Source: Gemmatimonadota bacterium | GTDB lineage: Bacteria; Gemmatimonadota; Gemmatimonadetes; Longimicrobiales; Gaopeijiaceae | Assembly: GCA_028873845.1 (NCBI GenBank) | Contig: JAPPNO010000048.1 | Coordinates: 1 to 40,004 of the forward strand | Direction of reading: 5' to 3' | Length of the DNA: 40,004 nucleotides | Part shown: positions 22,810-30,540 of the stretch, in pieces | How positions within the stretch are numbered: position 1 is the stretch's first letter | Layout of the letters: every line of letters starts with the position of its first letter | Translations under genes and position numbers: made by a program | The notes under the pieces: generated by a model | Told to the model about the DNA's origin: nothing | What the model saw: the letters and a program-made list of their open reading frames with translations, nothing else | The model's database searches: none

Positions 22810-24021
22810 CTACGAGCTTCCCCGTTCGAGGCGCCAGACGTCCACGTGGTCCAGGTCGAGGCTGTCACGGCGGATCGTCAGCAGGTGATCGGAAGGGCCA
22901 AAGGCCGGGGCCACGCCGTTTGCGACGTGCGGAGGCGCCGGTACGCCGGCCAGGAGCCGTCCGTCGGCGTCGAAGACCTCCCAGAGGTCGCCGCTCGCGC
23001 GGCGCACCAGGACCCAGAGCTTGCCGTCGGTCGCAATGTACAAGGGGCCCAGGATCGGTTTTGTCGGGTACCGGGTGGGGCCGGAGGGTTCGCACTCCGC
23101 GCTTCTGTTCTCCGCGCGCCACTCCTCGAAATCCCGGGTGCGCTCCTCCCACTCGGCGTCCGTGACCGGTTCGGCGGGCAGCGGACGCTGTATCAAACGC
23201 AAGGTGTCGGCGCCGTGGTTCCGGGTAACCGCGATCCGGTAGTCGCTCGTGAGCGCGGAGTACATGACGCCGCCGCGCCCCGGGTGCTCCATGAGACTCG
23301 GAGCGAAGGGAATCGTGAAGCCTCTGATACCCCCGCCAGACTCGCAGAAGATCGCCGACGTGGACGCGTCCGGCAGCTCCGGCAGCGTGTCGCCCGTTGC
23401 GCCCCGGCTGTTCAGGCCCACGTACAGCGACCGGAGCGCGGAGCCGAAACTGGTTTCGTACGCGGCACCCAGCGCAAGTCGGTACAGCTCGTCCGGGCCG
23501 ACGGGGTAGAATTGAGGGCCCGGCCAGCCCGTGATGCGCCCCCGCGTCCGCCGCTGCCCGAGCCATTCGCCTTCTCCCGACCACTCGCCGACGCGGCCCA
23601 GCATGGGATCCAGCGTGAGGAGCACGTCCCCCGCCCACGCCAGCGAAGAGAGGGCCTCGAATTCGCCCGGCCCCTCGCCCTCGCGACCGAAGGTGCGTCG
23701 GTGCGCGCCATCCAGCCCGAAGACCCTCACCTCGTAGTTGCGGCCGTCGGCCACGTAGACTTCGCCGTCCGGCCCCAGCGCCACGCTGGTCACGCCGCCG
23801 AATTCGTCCGGCGAGCCGGTGGCGGTCAGTGTCTTCGGCCCGATCGAGACGACCGGAACGAGGCGCGCCGGTGGCGGGGAGCCGGTGTTGGTGACGTGGA
23901 CGATGCCGCCGATGGTATCGAAGCTGGTGGCGGAGTCGCCGGGTCGCGGCTCGTCATCCGGGGCGCAGGCGGCAGCGAGGCCCGCGGTCGACGCGAGAAG
24001 CAGGGATCGGACTCGATACAT
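22810..24021 (-). CDS. Exported six-bladed beta-propeller lipoprotein (copy 2)
   Basis: A 403-residue lipoprotein from the ATG at 24021 (AGGA nine bases ahead), with MYRVRSLLLASTAGLAAAC and lipobox LAAAC. The blade pattern is clear: LGPDGEVYVADGRNYEVRVFGLDGAHRRTFGREGEGPGEFEAL, LAWAGDVLLTLDPMLGRVGEW and IATDGKLWVLVRRASGDLWEVFDADGRLLAGV. The first blade matches NHL/6-bladed propellers and copy 1 at 5341-6531. Cysteines in EWRAENRSAECEPS and IFCESGGG may pair. Genes of this type are abundant in Gemmatimonadota (general knowledge). The start could also be ATG 24030. Ligand unknown. Confidence 0.8.
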   Translation of the reverse strand: MYRVRSLLLASTAGLAAACAPDDEPRPGDSATSFDTIGGIVHVTNTGSPPPARLVPVVSIGPKTLTATGSPDEFGGVTSVALGPDGEVYVADGRNYEVRVFGLDGAHRRTFGREGEGPGEFEALSSLAWAGDVLLTLDPMLGRVGEWSGEGEWLGQRRTRGRITGWPGPQFYPVGPDELYRLALGAAYETSFGSALRSLYVGLNSRGATGDTLPELPDASTSAIFCESGGGIRGFTIPFAPSLMEHPGRGGVMYSALTSDYRIAVTRNHGADTLRLIQRPLPAEPVTDAEWEERTRDFEEWRAENRSAECEPSGPTRYPTKPILGPLYIATDGKLWVLVRRASGDLWEVFDADGRLLAGVPAPPHVANGVAPAFGPSDHLLTIRRDSLDLDHVDVWRLERGSS

Positions 24022-24050
24022 TCGGGGCATCCTTTCGGGGCGAGCGACGG

Positions 24051-24140
24051 TCAGCAAGAGGGCCGGGCAAGCCGAGTTGGGCGGAGCCGTTCCCGGTTCT
24101 TGTTCAGATAGGCTCTATCAGCGGCCAAGGTCTTGCTCAT
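24051..24140 (-). CDS. Possible short ORF or truncated gene start
   Basis: A 29-codon frame (MSKTLAADRAYLNKNRERLR, then PTRLARPSC) with GAGATGG just upstream. The ADRAYL.KNRE motif recalls the start of DUF5678-type small proteins, which continue further; here a stop follows soon, 29 bases before the propeller start. It may be a broken 5' end. Weak evidence. Confidence 0.25.
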   Translation of the reverse strand: MSKTLAADRAYLNKNRERLRPTRLARPSC

Positions 24141-24239
24141 ATCCCATCTCGCCCTGGTCAGCGTGGCCTTTCGAAAGGGCAGTGATCGTACCGGGGCCGT
24201 CAAGGTCCTCCGCGTCCGTCCTGCCGCATACCAACCTGA

Positions 24240-24377
24240 TCACATACTCACCTGCTCGTACCCGTACGCCGCGCAGTTCTCCTCTTCGAAGGGTCCGTGG
24301 CCGGCCATGGTGTGCGTCATCCCGCTGCGCGACATGCCGCGGATCACGACGGTGGGCGGCCGCGTATGAGGCGGCAT
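24240..24377 (-). pseudogene. C-terminal fragment of a paralogue of the 27845-28480 protein
   Basis: This frame encodes VVIRGMSRSGMTHTMAGHGP followed by FEEENCAAYGYEQVSM, nearly identical to the last 33 residues of the exported protein at 27845-28480. At DNA level 24256-24349 and 27849-27942 differ at 5 of 94 positions, in the same orientation. Everything upstream of the motif is missing, so this is a remnant. It has lost the original stop and runs four codons further. See the finding on flanking direct repeats. Confidence 0.75.
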
Positions 24378-24395
24378 CTTCAGGCGGCATCTTCA
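24370..24395. repeat. 13-bp tandem duplication
   Basis: GGCGGCATCTTCA occurs twice head to tail (24370-24382 and 24383-24395), immediately beside the gene fragment. Short slippage or repair duplication; supports the view that this spot was rearranged. Confidence 0.8.
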
Positions 24396-24541
24396 GTTGC
24401 GGCTGGACTACGCTTTTCCGTACACTGCGGGAGCCCAACGAATTTGCGCGCCAGATTCGAGCGGAAAGTCTACTCTGGGCGGAACGCCGGACGCGACCCG
24501 GATGCGATTGCGGTCATTGTAGCACTCTTGTTGCGAGGCAG

Positions 24542-24598
24542 ATGAATATGAAATCGGGCAGTCACCCGGCACCGACCTCGGACGAACCGCCATGCTGA
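24542..24598 (+). CDS. Possible 18-codon leader peptide before the P450 gene
   Basis: ATG at 24542, with GAGG a few bases ahead, opens MNMKSGSHPAPTSDEPPC and stops by overlapping the P450 start (ATGCTGA). The P450 ATG has no good ribosome site, so translational coupling through this frame is plausible. Could be chance. Confidence 0.3.
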   Translation: MNMKSGSHPAPTSDEPPC

Positions 24599-26589
24599 GG
24601 TTCGCGGAGGAGATTCTCGTTCTCGTCCTGGACGAAGGGCGCGGGGAACTCGCCCCCAGCCTGCCCGCCCGCTCGCTCGATCTGGCGCTGGCCGGGGCGG
24701 TGCTGATGGATCTCGCGCTCGAAGACCGCATCGACACCGATCCCGAGCGGCTGATGCTCGTGGACCGCACCCCGCTCGGCGACGACATCCTCGATCCGGC
24801 GCTCGGCGAGATCGCGAAGGACGGCCGCTCGCGCGACACCGGCTACTGGCTCGCACGGATCGCCGGACGGGGGGACCGGATCCGACGGGCCGCGATCGCC
24901 CGCCTGATCGGGCGCGGCATCGTGAGATCCGAGGCGCACGGAGTCCTGTCCCTGGTCCCGTCGGTGTCACGGTCGCGGCGCTATCCCACCGCTGACGGGC
25001 AGTCGGACGAAGAAGCGAGACTGCGGATCATGCGCGTGCTGTTCAGCGACGATGTGCCCGACCCGCGGGACATCGCGATGATCGCGCTGGCCGACGCCTG
25101 CGGCCTGTTCCGCACCATTCTGACGTCGGAGGAGCACACGCAGGTTCGGGATCGCATCGATCTGCTCAAGAATCTCGATCTGATCGGCCGGACGATGAGC
25201 CTGGCGATCGAAGGTCTCGAGGCGCCCGACGAACCCTCCCCGGAGCCCCGGCGACCGAAGGAGATCCCGGCGGTGCCGGGCCTTCCGCTGCTGGGCAACG
25301 GCCTGGCCATGCGGAAGGGACTGGTGACTTTCCTCGCCCGCCAGTACCGCGAACTGGGTCCGATCTTCAGGATCCGCGCTCCGGGACGCCGGTTCGTGTG
25401 CATGGCGGGGCCGGAGGCGGCCAACTTCCTGACCTCGCACGGAAAGACCGTTTTCCGGTCGCTGGAACCGATGGCGAGCTTCCACAACCAGATGGACTCA
25501 TCGCGCTCGATCCTGACGATGGACGGGATCGATCATGTCACGACGCGGAAGGCCCAGGCCAACGGATACGCCGTCCGGGTCATGCGGGACCGGTCGCGGG
25601 AGGTCGTCGACATCACCCGGGACGAGATCGGCAAGTGGCCGGTGGGGAAGCCGTTCGAGGTGTTGCCCGCATTCCAGCACCTGATCGCCGAGCAGATGGG
25701 CCACATGATGGCGGGCTACTCTCCGGAGGGCTACACGCGCGATCTGTCCACGCTGCTGGGAGGTCTGCTGCTCGGCGCCGCGACGGTTCCGCACGTCATG
25801 AAGCTCGCGCGCTTCCGCCGCGCGAGAGAACGGGCCCGCGAGCTGGCCCGGGCGGTCCTCGCACACAAGAGCAAGGTGGGTCCGCGTAGAACGACGCCGG
25901 ACTTCATCGACCTGATGCTCGAGCTGCGCCGGGCCGACCCCCAGCTCCTTCCCGAGACCAACCTGCCCCTGACGGTGCTCGCGCCCTACATGGTCGGACT
26001 GGACACCACGGCGAGCACATGTTCGTTCATGATCTACAACGTCCTGAAACGCCCGGAGCTCATGGAGCGCATGACCGCCGAGGCGGACGCCCTGTTCGAC
26101 CGGGGCCCGGTGAGCGGCGACGGCCTGCGGGAGCTCGACCTCGCGCGCCGCGTCGCGATGGAGACCCTGCGGCTTCACCCGGTCTCGCCCGCCGTGCTGC
26201 GGACCACCGCCAACTCGTTCGATTTCGCGGGTCATCGTGTTGCCGCGGGCACCCAGGTCATGATCGGTACGGCGGTAGGACACACGCTCGAGGAGTATTT
26301 TCCGGATCCGGAGCGCTTCGACATCGACCGGTACACGCCGGCTCGGGGCGAACACCGGCAGCGCGGAGCCTACGCCCCGTTCGGTGCCGGCAACCACCGG
26401 TGCCTCGGCAGCGGTCTCGTGCCGGTCCAGCTCGCGCTCACAATGGCCACGATATTGAGGGAGCTCGCTGTGGAGCCGCTCGCGCCCGACCATGTGCTGC
26501 GCGTGAGATCCTTCCCGACCATGCAGCCCGTGGGCTTCAGAATCCGCGTTCTCGGGGAACGGACACACGACGTGCCGGCGACGGCGTAG
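24592..26589 (+). CDS. GPP34 (GOLPH3-like) domain fused to cytochrome P450
   Basis: A 665-residue protein with two parts. Residues 1-210 match the GPP34/GOLPH3/Vps74 fold: RFAEEILVLVLDEGRGELAP, LALAGAVLMDLALEDRIDTD, ILDPALGEIA, WLARIAGRGDRIRRAAIARLIGRGIVR and IAMIALADACGLFRTIL; eukaryotic members bind phosphatidylinositol-4-phosphate on membranes. A Pro/Glu linker (211-226) leads to a complete P450: IPAVPGLPLLGN, I-helix MVGLDTTAST (467-476), ExxR at 524-527 (ETLRLHP), PERF-like PDPERFDIDRY and heme loop FGAGNHRCLG with Cys604. No signal peptide or membrane helix is seen, so the N-terminal domain may recruit the P450 to the membrane (inferred). Acyltransferase gene follows at five bases. A weak start: a short frame at 24542-24598 overlaps it. 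Confidence 0.88.
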   Translation: MLRFAEEILVLVLDEGRGELAPSLPARSLDLALAGAVLMDLALEDRIDTDPERLMLVDRTPLGDDILDPALGEIAKDGRSRDTGYWLARIAGRGDRIRRAAIARLIGRGIVRSEAHGVLSLVPSVSRSRRYPTADGQSDEEARLRIMRVLFSDDVPDPRDIAMIALADACGLFRTILTSEEHTQVRDRIDLLKNLDLIGRTMSLAIEGLEAPDEPSPEPRRPKEIPAVPGLPLLGNGLAMRKGLVTFLARQYRELGPIFRIRAPGRRFVCMAGPEAANFLTSHGKTVFRSLEPMASFHNQMDSSRSILTMDGIDHVTTRKAQANGYAVRVMRDRSREVVDITRDEIGKWPVGKPFEVLPAFQHLIAEQMGHMMAGYSPEGYTRDLSTLLGGLLLGAATVPHVMKLARFRRARERARELARAVLAHKSKVGPRRTTPDFIDLMLELRRADPQLLPETNLPLTVLAPYMVGLDTTASTCSFMIYNVLKRPELMERMTAEADALFDRGPVSGDGLRELDLARRVAMETLRLHPVSPAVLRTTANSFDFAGHRVAAGTQVMIGTAVGHTLEEYFPDPERFDIDRYTPARGEHRQRGAYAPFGAGNHRCLGSGLVPVQLALTMATILRELAVEPLAPDHVLRVRSFPTMQPVGFRIRVLGERTHDVPATA

Positions 26590-26594
26590 GCCGC

Positions 26595-27788
26595 GTGCCC
26601 GGGGTCCGGCCACCGGCGAACCTTCCACGGTACCACGCCCTCGACAGGCTGCGTGCATCCATGATGCTGCTCGGGGTCGTCCGTCACGCCGCGGTCAGCT
26701 ACGTGCCCGTCGTCTTCTTCGAATGGCCGTACCGGGATGCTCAGGCCGACATGCTCTCCTACTGGGTGGTCATCTTCATCCGCGTGTTCAACCTGCCCGT
26801 CTTCTTCGCGATCGCGGGGTTCTTTGCCGCATACCTGGTCGAGACGCGGGGCGCGCAGGGATTCCTGCGGCACCGGTGGAGCCGGATCGGGGTGCCGTTC
26901 CTGGTGGCATGGCCCCTCCTCGGGGTCACGATGTTCTTCATCGTGCCGTTCGCCGCCCGCTTCAGCACCACGCCGCCGAACGCCGCCTACAGCCTTGCGG
27001 AGCTGACTTCGTCCAGGGCCCTGGACCACCTGTTCATGCATCTGTGGTTCCTCTACCACCTCATGATCCTGTGCGTGGCCGCGTGCGCACTGCGCCCGCT
27101 CGCCGCCCGGATTCCCGCAGCCGTGCGCGCCCGGGCGATGGACCTCTTCGAGCGCTGCGTGCACCGCGGAGGCATGGCCGTGCTGATTCCGGCCACGGGC
27201 CTCGTACTGTACCGGATGCAGTCGTGGGCGATCGACTACTACGCCGGCCCGTTTCCCGCCCCGCGCCAGCTGGCGCTGTACGGGCTGTTCTTCGGATTCG
27301 GGTGGATGCTGTTTCGCAGACGCGGGGCGCTCGAGGGCTTCAAGCGGCCCGCGTGGACACTGCTCGCCGGCGGATTCCTGTGCTTCCTCGCGTACCGGCA
27401 CTTCTTCGAGATCGGCTGCCCTCCCAGGCCGGACAGAACGTGCCCGGTGGCCGGCGAGGGGCACCTGGCGGCGGTCGTCTTCCTCGCGCTGACCATGTGG
27501 TGCATGGCGTACGGCCTGATCGGTCTCTTCCTGCGCTACATGGACAGGCCGAGTCCGCGCTGGCGGTACATGGCGGACGCCTCGTACTGGATCTACATCG
27601 TCCACGTGCCGTTCGTCATGCTGCTCCCCCTTCTCCTGGCGAGCGTGCCCCTTCCCGGGATCCTGAAGCTCGCGCTCGTCTCGGTCATGGCGATCTGCCT
27701 GATCCTGGTGACGTACCACTACTTCGTGCGCGCGACGTTCATCGGGAAGCAGCTGAACGGGCGCCGCCATCCGCGAGGAGTGACGTGA
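26595..27788 (+). CDS. Acyltransferase-3 family integral membrane protein
   Basis: A 397-residue protein from a GTG at 26595, five bases after the P450 stop. The longer open frame starting earlier runs through the P450 gene and is not real there. The conserved AT3 start YHALDRLRASMMLLGVVRHAAVSYVP contains the Arg and His of the acyl-transfer site. About ten hydrophobic segments follow, including YWVVIFIRVFNLPVFFAIAGFFAAYLV, FLVAWPLLGVTMFFIVPF, LWFLYHLMILCVAAC, LALYGLFFGFGWMLF, and near the end YMADASYWIYIVHVPFVMLL and LILVTYHYFVRATFIG. Closest in style to OpgC/glucan-modifying members. It probably O-acylates a lipid, glycan or the P450 product at the inner membrane (inferred from operon). Confidence 0.88.
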   Translation: MPGVRPPANLPRYHALDRLRASMMLLGVVRHAAVSYVPVVFFEWPYRDAQADMLSYWVVIFIRVFNLPVFFAIAGFFAAYLVETRGAQGFLRHRWSRIGVPFLVAWPLLGVTMFFIVPFAARFSTTPPNAAYSLAELTSSRALDHLFMHLWFLYHLMILCVAACALRPLAARIPAAVRARAMDLFERCVHRGGMAVLIPATGLVLYRMQSWAIDYYAGPFPAPRQLALYGLFFGFGWMLFRRRGALEGFKRPAWTLLAGGFLCFLAYRHFFEIGCPPRPDRTCPVAGEGHLAAVVFLALTMWCMAYGLIGLFLRYMDRPSPRWRYMADASYWIYIVHVPFVMLLPLLLASVPLPGILKLALVSVMAICLILVTYHYFVRATFIGKQLNGRRHPRGVT

Positions 27789-27844
27789 CGGCGGCGGGCG
27801 GCGGGAACAGTCGCCGCGGGCGCCAGTTCCGCTACCGTGGCGGC

Positions 27845-28480
27845 CTACTCATACCCGTACGCCGCGCAGTTCTCCTCTTCGAAGGGCCCGTGCCCGGCCA
27901 TGGTGTGCATCATGCCGCTGCGCGACATGCCGCGGATCACGATGGGACCGGTCCACATCGTCGCGTCCGGATCGAAGGCCGGCTCCAGCGTGACCACCAC
28001 GAGGAACTTGTTCCACGCCACCTTGCCGGCGAACGAAACCGGGTCGGTCAGTTCGCCGGCCAACACCACCTGGTCGAGCTCCGGGGTCGTGGCCCACACC
28101 ACGTAGGTGCCGCTGCGCGCCGGTCGCAACCGCTCGAAGCGCACCGTGAAGTCGTATTGGTAGCTGCCGTCCTCCGCGAGGGCCACGCCGAAGGGCGACT
28201 GCTCGAAGGCCACCTCGCCCACCCCGGTCGCGTTGCCGGTTCCCGGGACCCGCCTGGTCGACACCATCGGGAACCGGTAGTACTCGGGGCCGGAAACCGA
28301 GCCCGCCGCGCCTACAACCGCGCCGGGCCCCATGCCGCATCCGCCGACCAACCCTGCCACCTCGGACCGCAAGCCGGCCACCCGCCCGCCATCCGCGGCG
28401 TTCCGGACCGGCGCCGCGCCCAACAACACCGCCGCCACCACCATCCAACCCCCCGGTTGCACCCATCCAGTAACCCTCAT
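27845..28480 (-). CDS. Exported protein of unknown function, partner of LVIVD gene
   Basis: A 211-residue protein with ATG at 28480 behind AAGGAGGAGAGGAG. A signal-like segment (GGWMVVAAVLLGAAPVRNA) is followed by a Gly-rich stretch and then a beta-rich domain: SGPEYYRFPMVSTRRVPGTG, YQYDFTVRFERLRPARSGTYVVWATTPELDQVVLAGEL, AWNKFLVVVTLEPAFDPDATMWTGPIVIRG, and the very conserved tail MSRSGMMHTMAGHGPFEEEN followed by CAAYGYE. Family not recognised; the middle recalls domains that report on charges or strain (sequence style only). It lies 22 bases downstream of the LVIVD-repeat gene on the same strand. Its 3' end is one of two 94-bp direct repeats flanking the P450 unit. Confidence 0.75.
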   Translation of the reverse strand: MRVTGWVQPGGWMVVAAVLLGAAPVRNAADGGRVAGLRSEVAGLVGGCGMGPGAVVGAAGSVSGPEYYRFPMVSTRRVPGTGNATGVGEVAFEQSPFGVALAEDGSYQYDFTVRFERLRPARSGTYVVWATTPELDQVVLAGELTDPVSFAGKVAWNKFLVVVTLEPAFDPDATMWTGPIVIRGMSRSGMMHTMAGHGPFEEENCAAYGYE

Positions 28481-28502
28481 TCTCCTCTCCTCCTTCGTCC
28501 GC

Positions 28503-29855
28503 TCAGCTGATCGGCCGCTTGACCGGCCCGTTGTCCCAGTCCTGCGCCGACGAGATGTTCGGCACGCCCCACTGCTCCCCGTTCCAGCCGCTGAACCCGT
28601 CCATGCGGAAGGTCCAGAAGCCCGTCGTCATGTCGCTCACCACGATCAGGCCGTCGGCGTTGCGGATGTCGACCCCGAACGCACCGTTGAAGACGGCCGT
28701 GCGGTCCTTGTTGGGCGGCCCGACGTAGGTGTCGTAGAAGCCGACCGTCACCGGGTTCTCGGGATCCATCAGCGAGAAGATCTGGAGGCCGTCCAGGTAG
28801 CCCGACGCGAAGACGTAGGGCCAGCGGACCTCGTGGTTGTGCACCAGGTTCTGCCAGTCGGCGGTCCAGGCCGAGATGGGGCGGCGGATGTTGGTGACCT
28901 CTTCGCTTTCGAGTGCGGGCTGGAGGTCGAAGATGCGGATGGGGGCGTATTGGTACTCGGTCTCGGCGACGGCGTAGCGGCCGTCGGGGCTGGGGGTGAA
29001 GGTGTGCCCGCCGCGCACGCCGCTGACGCCGGCCAGCGTGATCCGCAGCCGGGGGTCGTCGAGGTTGGTGACGTCGTAGATGTAGTAGCCGCCGGTGCCG
29101 CCGCCGTAGAAGCGGTCCTCGCCGGTGTCGGGGTGGTAGCCGACGTAGAAGTCGTGGTAGCCCCGCCCGCCGCGGCTGAACTCGGTCTCGGGGACGGGGA
29201 CGCGGCCGACGAGCGCGTTCTCCAGGTCGCCGCCCACCACCCGGGCCATGTCGTAGACGTGCGCGAAGGGGCCGCGGACAGTCGTGAAGAGCAGGACCCG
29301 GCCGTCGGAGTGCTTGTAGATGAAGATGTTGTGGAAGCCGCCGGGGAGTTCCGGCTCGCGGATGCGGGCCACCTCGCGCACGGTCGAGGCGTCGGGGAGC
29401 CCGGTCACGTCGAGGACCACAGCGCCCAGGTCGGTGTTGGGGCCGCCCTGCCCGAACTGGAGCGACTGCACCACGTAGTAGCGGTCACCCAGCTTGAAGT
29501 GCTTCACGTCCATGCCGCCGGTGCGCATGTGCAGGTCCTGGTTCTCGATGCGCCACTCGTAGAGGAGCTCGGGGTGCTCCGGGTCGGCGATCGAGATGAT
29601 GTCGAGGCCCTTGGGGCCGACGTCGCCGTAGACCATGCGGGCAATGTAGGCGTAGGGGCGGTCCATCTCCTGCTCGAGGTCGAGGTCGGCTACGGAAAGG
29701 CGCGGGCCGAGGGGGATGTGGCCGAGGATGTCGATGTTGTCGCTGCCGGGCTTGGAGGCGGTCCACTGGGCGTGGGCGGGATGGGCCGCAACGGCGGCGA
29801 GGAGGAGGAATGCGGCGAGGGCCGGGGTGGCCGTGCGGAAGGCTTTGGGTGGCAT
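28503..29855 (-). CDS. Secreted LVIVD-repeat beta-propeller protein
   Basis: A 450-residue exported protein. The ATG at 29855 is chosen for its GGAG seven bases ahead and its signal peptide MPPKAFRTATPALAAFLLLAAVAAHPAHAQ; upstream codons are Pro/Arg-rich noise. Blade motifs of the LVIVD type repeat: GLDIISIADPEHPELLYEW, GAVVLDVTGLPDASTVREVARI, YYIYDVTNLDDPRLRITLAGV, IRIFDLQPALESEEVTNI and LQIFSLMDPENPVTVGFYDTY. The first and last mature parts (SDNIDILGHIPLGPRLSVADLDLEQE; GFWTFRMDGFSGWNGEQWG) close the ring. Such proteins occur in envelopes of many phyla; a ligand is not known. It heads a two-gene operon with the 27845-28480 gene. Confidence 0.88.
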   Translation of the reverse strand: MPPKAFRTATPALAAFLLLAAVAAHPAHAQWTASKPGSDNIDILGHIPLGPRLSVADLDLEQEMDRPYAYIARMVYGDVGPKGLDIISIADPEHPELLYEWRIENQDLHMRTGGMDVKHFKLGDRYYVVQSLQFGQGGPNTDLGAVVLDVTGLPDASTVREVARIREPELPGGFHNIFIYKHSDGRVLLFTTVRGPFAHVYDMARVVGGDLENALVGRVPVPETEFSRGGRGYHDFYVGYHPDTGEDRFYGGGTGGYYIYDVTNLDDPRLRITLAGVSGVRGGHTFTPSPDGRYAVAETEYQYAPIRIFDLQPALESEEVTNIRRPISAWTADWQNLVHNHEVRWPYVFASGYLDGLQIFSLMDPENPVTVGFYDTYVGPPNKDRTAVFNGAFGVDIRNADGLIVVSDMTTGFWTFRMDGFSGWNGEQWGVPNISSAQDWDNGPVKRPIS

Positions 29856-30298
29856 GGGGACTCTCCATGTCGGGGCGGTGGGTGGGCTCCGGGTGGGGAG
29901 AAAGCTACGGTGGGGTTCGGGCGGGGGGCAATCGGCGCGGACGGGTAGCTGGGACACCCGGTGCCCCGATGCCGGTCGTGGCGCCTGCGATGTCATCCAC
30001 CGGTGGCTCGAGGCGAGCGAGGCGGTGACGGAAGAGTCGTGGCGGAAATGGGTGGGATTCTACCGGAAGGGCAACGGCGCGGGGTTGCGGACAGGGGTGT
30101 TGCGGGCACCTTGCCAGCCCCAACGCCGCGGCCTACGATTCCGGAGCACCGGGGTGTCCGTGGGCTACGAATCGCACCGAAAACAAACGTGGCCGATTCT
30201 GCCATGCCGTTGACCCGTTGGTCTTCGTATTGATGTGAAGAACCACAACTGGGCAGCGGGTCGAATCCCTGCTCCGCGGGAAACGGAAGGGGGAAGTG
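29856..30298. other. Intergenic region, no gene recognised
   Basis: This 443-bp stretch contains the LVIVD promoter region on the minus strand and ends at the ribosome site of the small membrane protein on the plus strand. A T-arm-like AGCGGGTCGAATCCCTGCT occurs near 30255-30273, but no tRNA body surrounds it. Nothing else stands out. Confidence 0.5.
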
Positions 30299-30490
30299 AT
30301 GAAGAAACACTTTGAGACCTGGGTGCCGGTAGCGGCTATCGTGGCTTCGGCAGTGACAGCCACGTGGGTGGTCAGTGGGCGGATCGCGGAGATCCGGGCC
30401 GACCTGAGTAAGGAGATGGCGGCGCTCGATTCTCGGCTTTCGGGAGTCGAGGCGAAGCTGGACCTGCTGATCGAGGGTCTGGGATATTGA
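30299..30490 (+). CDS. Small membrane-anchored coiled-coil protein
   Basis: A 63-residue protein; ATG at 30299 with GGAAGGGGG close ahead. One membrane segment WVPVAAIVASAVTATWVV near the N-terminus, then a heptad-rich helix GRIAEIRADLSKEMAALDSRLSGVEAKLDLLIEGL. The build (short TM anchor plus coiled coil) resembles small accessory proteins of unknown role. Stand-alone gene, convergent with the HupE-like gene 50 bases away. Confidence 0.6.
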   Translation: MKKHFETWVPVAAIVASAVTATWVVSGRIAEIRADLSKEMAALDSRLSGVEAKLDLLIEGLGY

Positions 30491-30540
30491 CGTGTCGCCG
30501 GGGAGGGCTGGCGAATGATTTCCCACCCACCGGCCACCCC

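Noticed and set aside
28332-29948. 538-residue open frame on the plus strand
   Set aside because: Antisense shadow of the LVIVD-repeat gene with Asp/Val-rich low-complexity sequence.
29935-30213. Plus-strand frame with readable stretch around EESWRKWVGFYRKGNGAGL
   Set aside because: No start or ribosome site within the stretch, no family match, and the frame overlaps the antisense of the LVIVD leader.
30251-30280. T-arm-like sequence AGCGGGTCGAATCCCTGCT resembling a tRNA 3' end
   Set aside because: Loop lacks the first T of TTCGAAT, and no acceptor, D or anticodon arm is found upstream; not a tRNA, and no second copy to suggest an attachment site.
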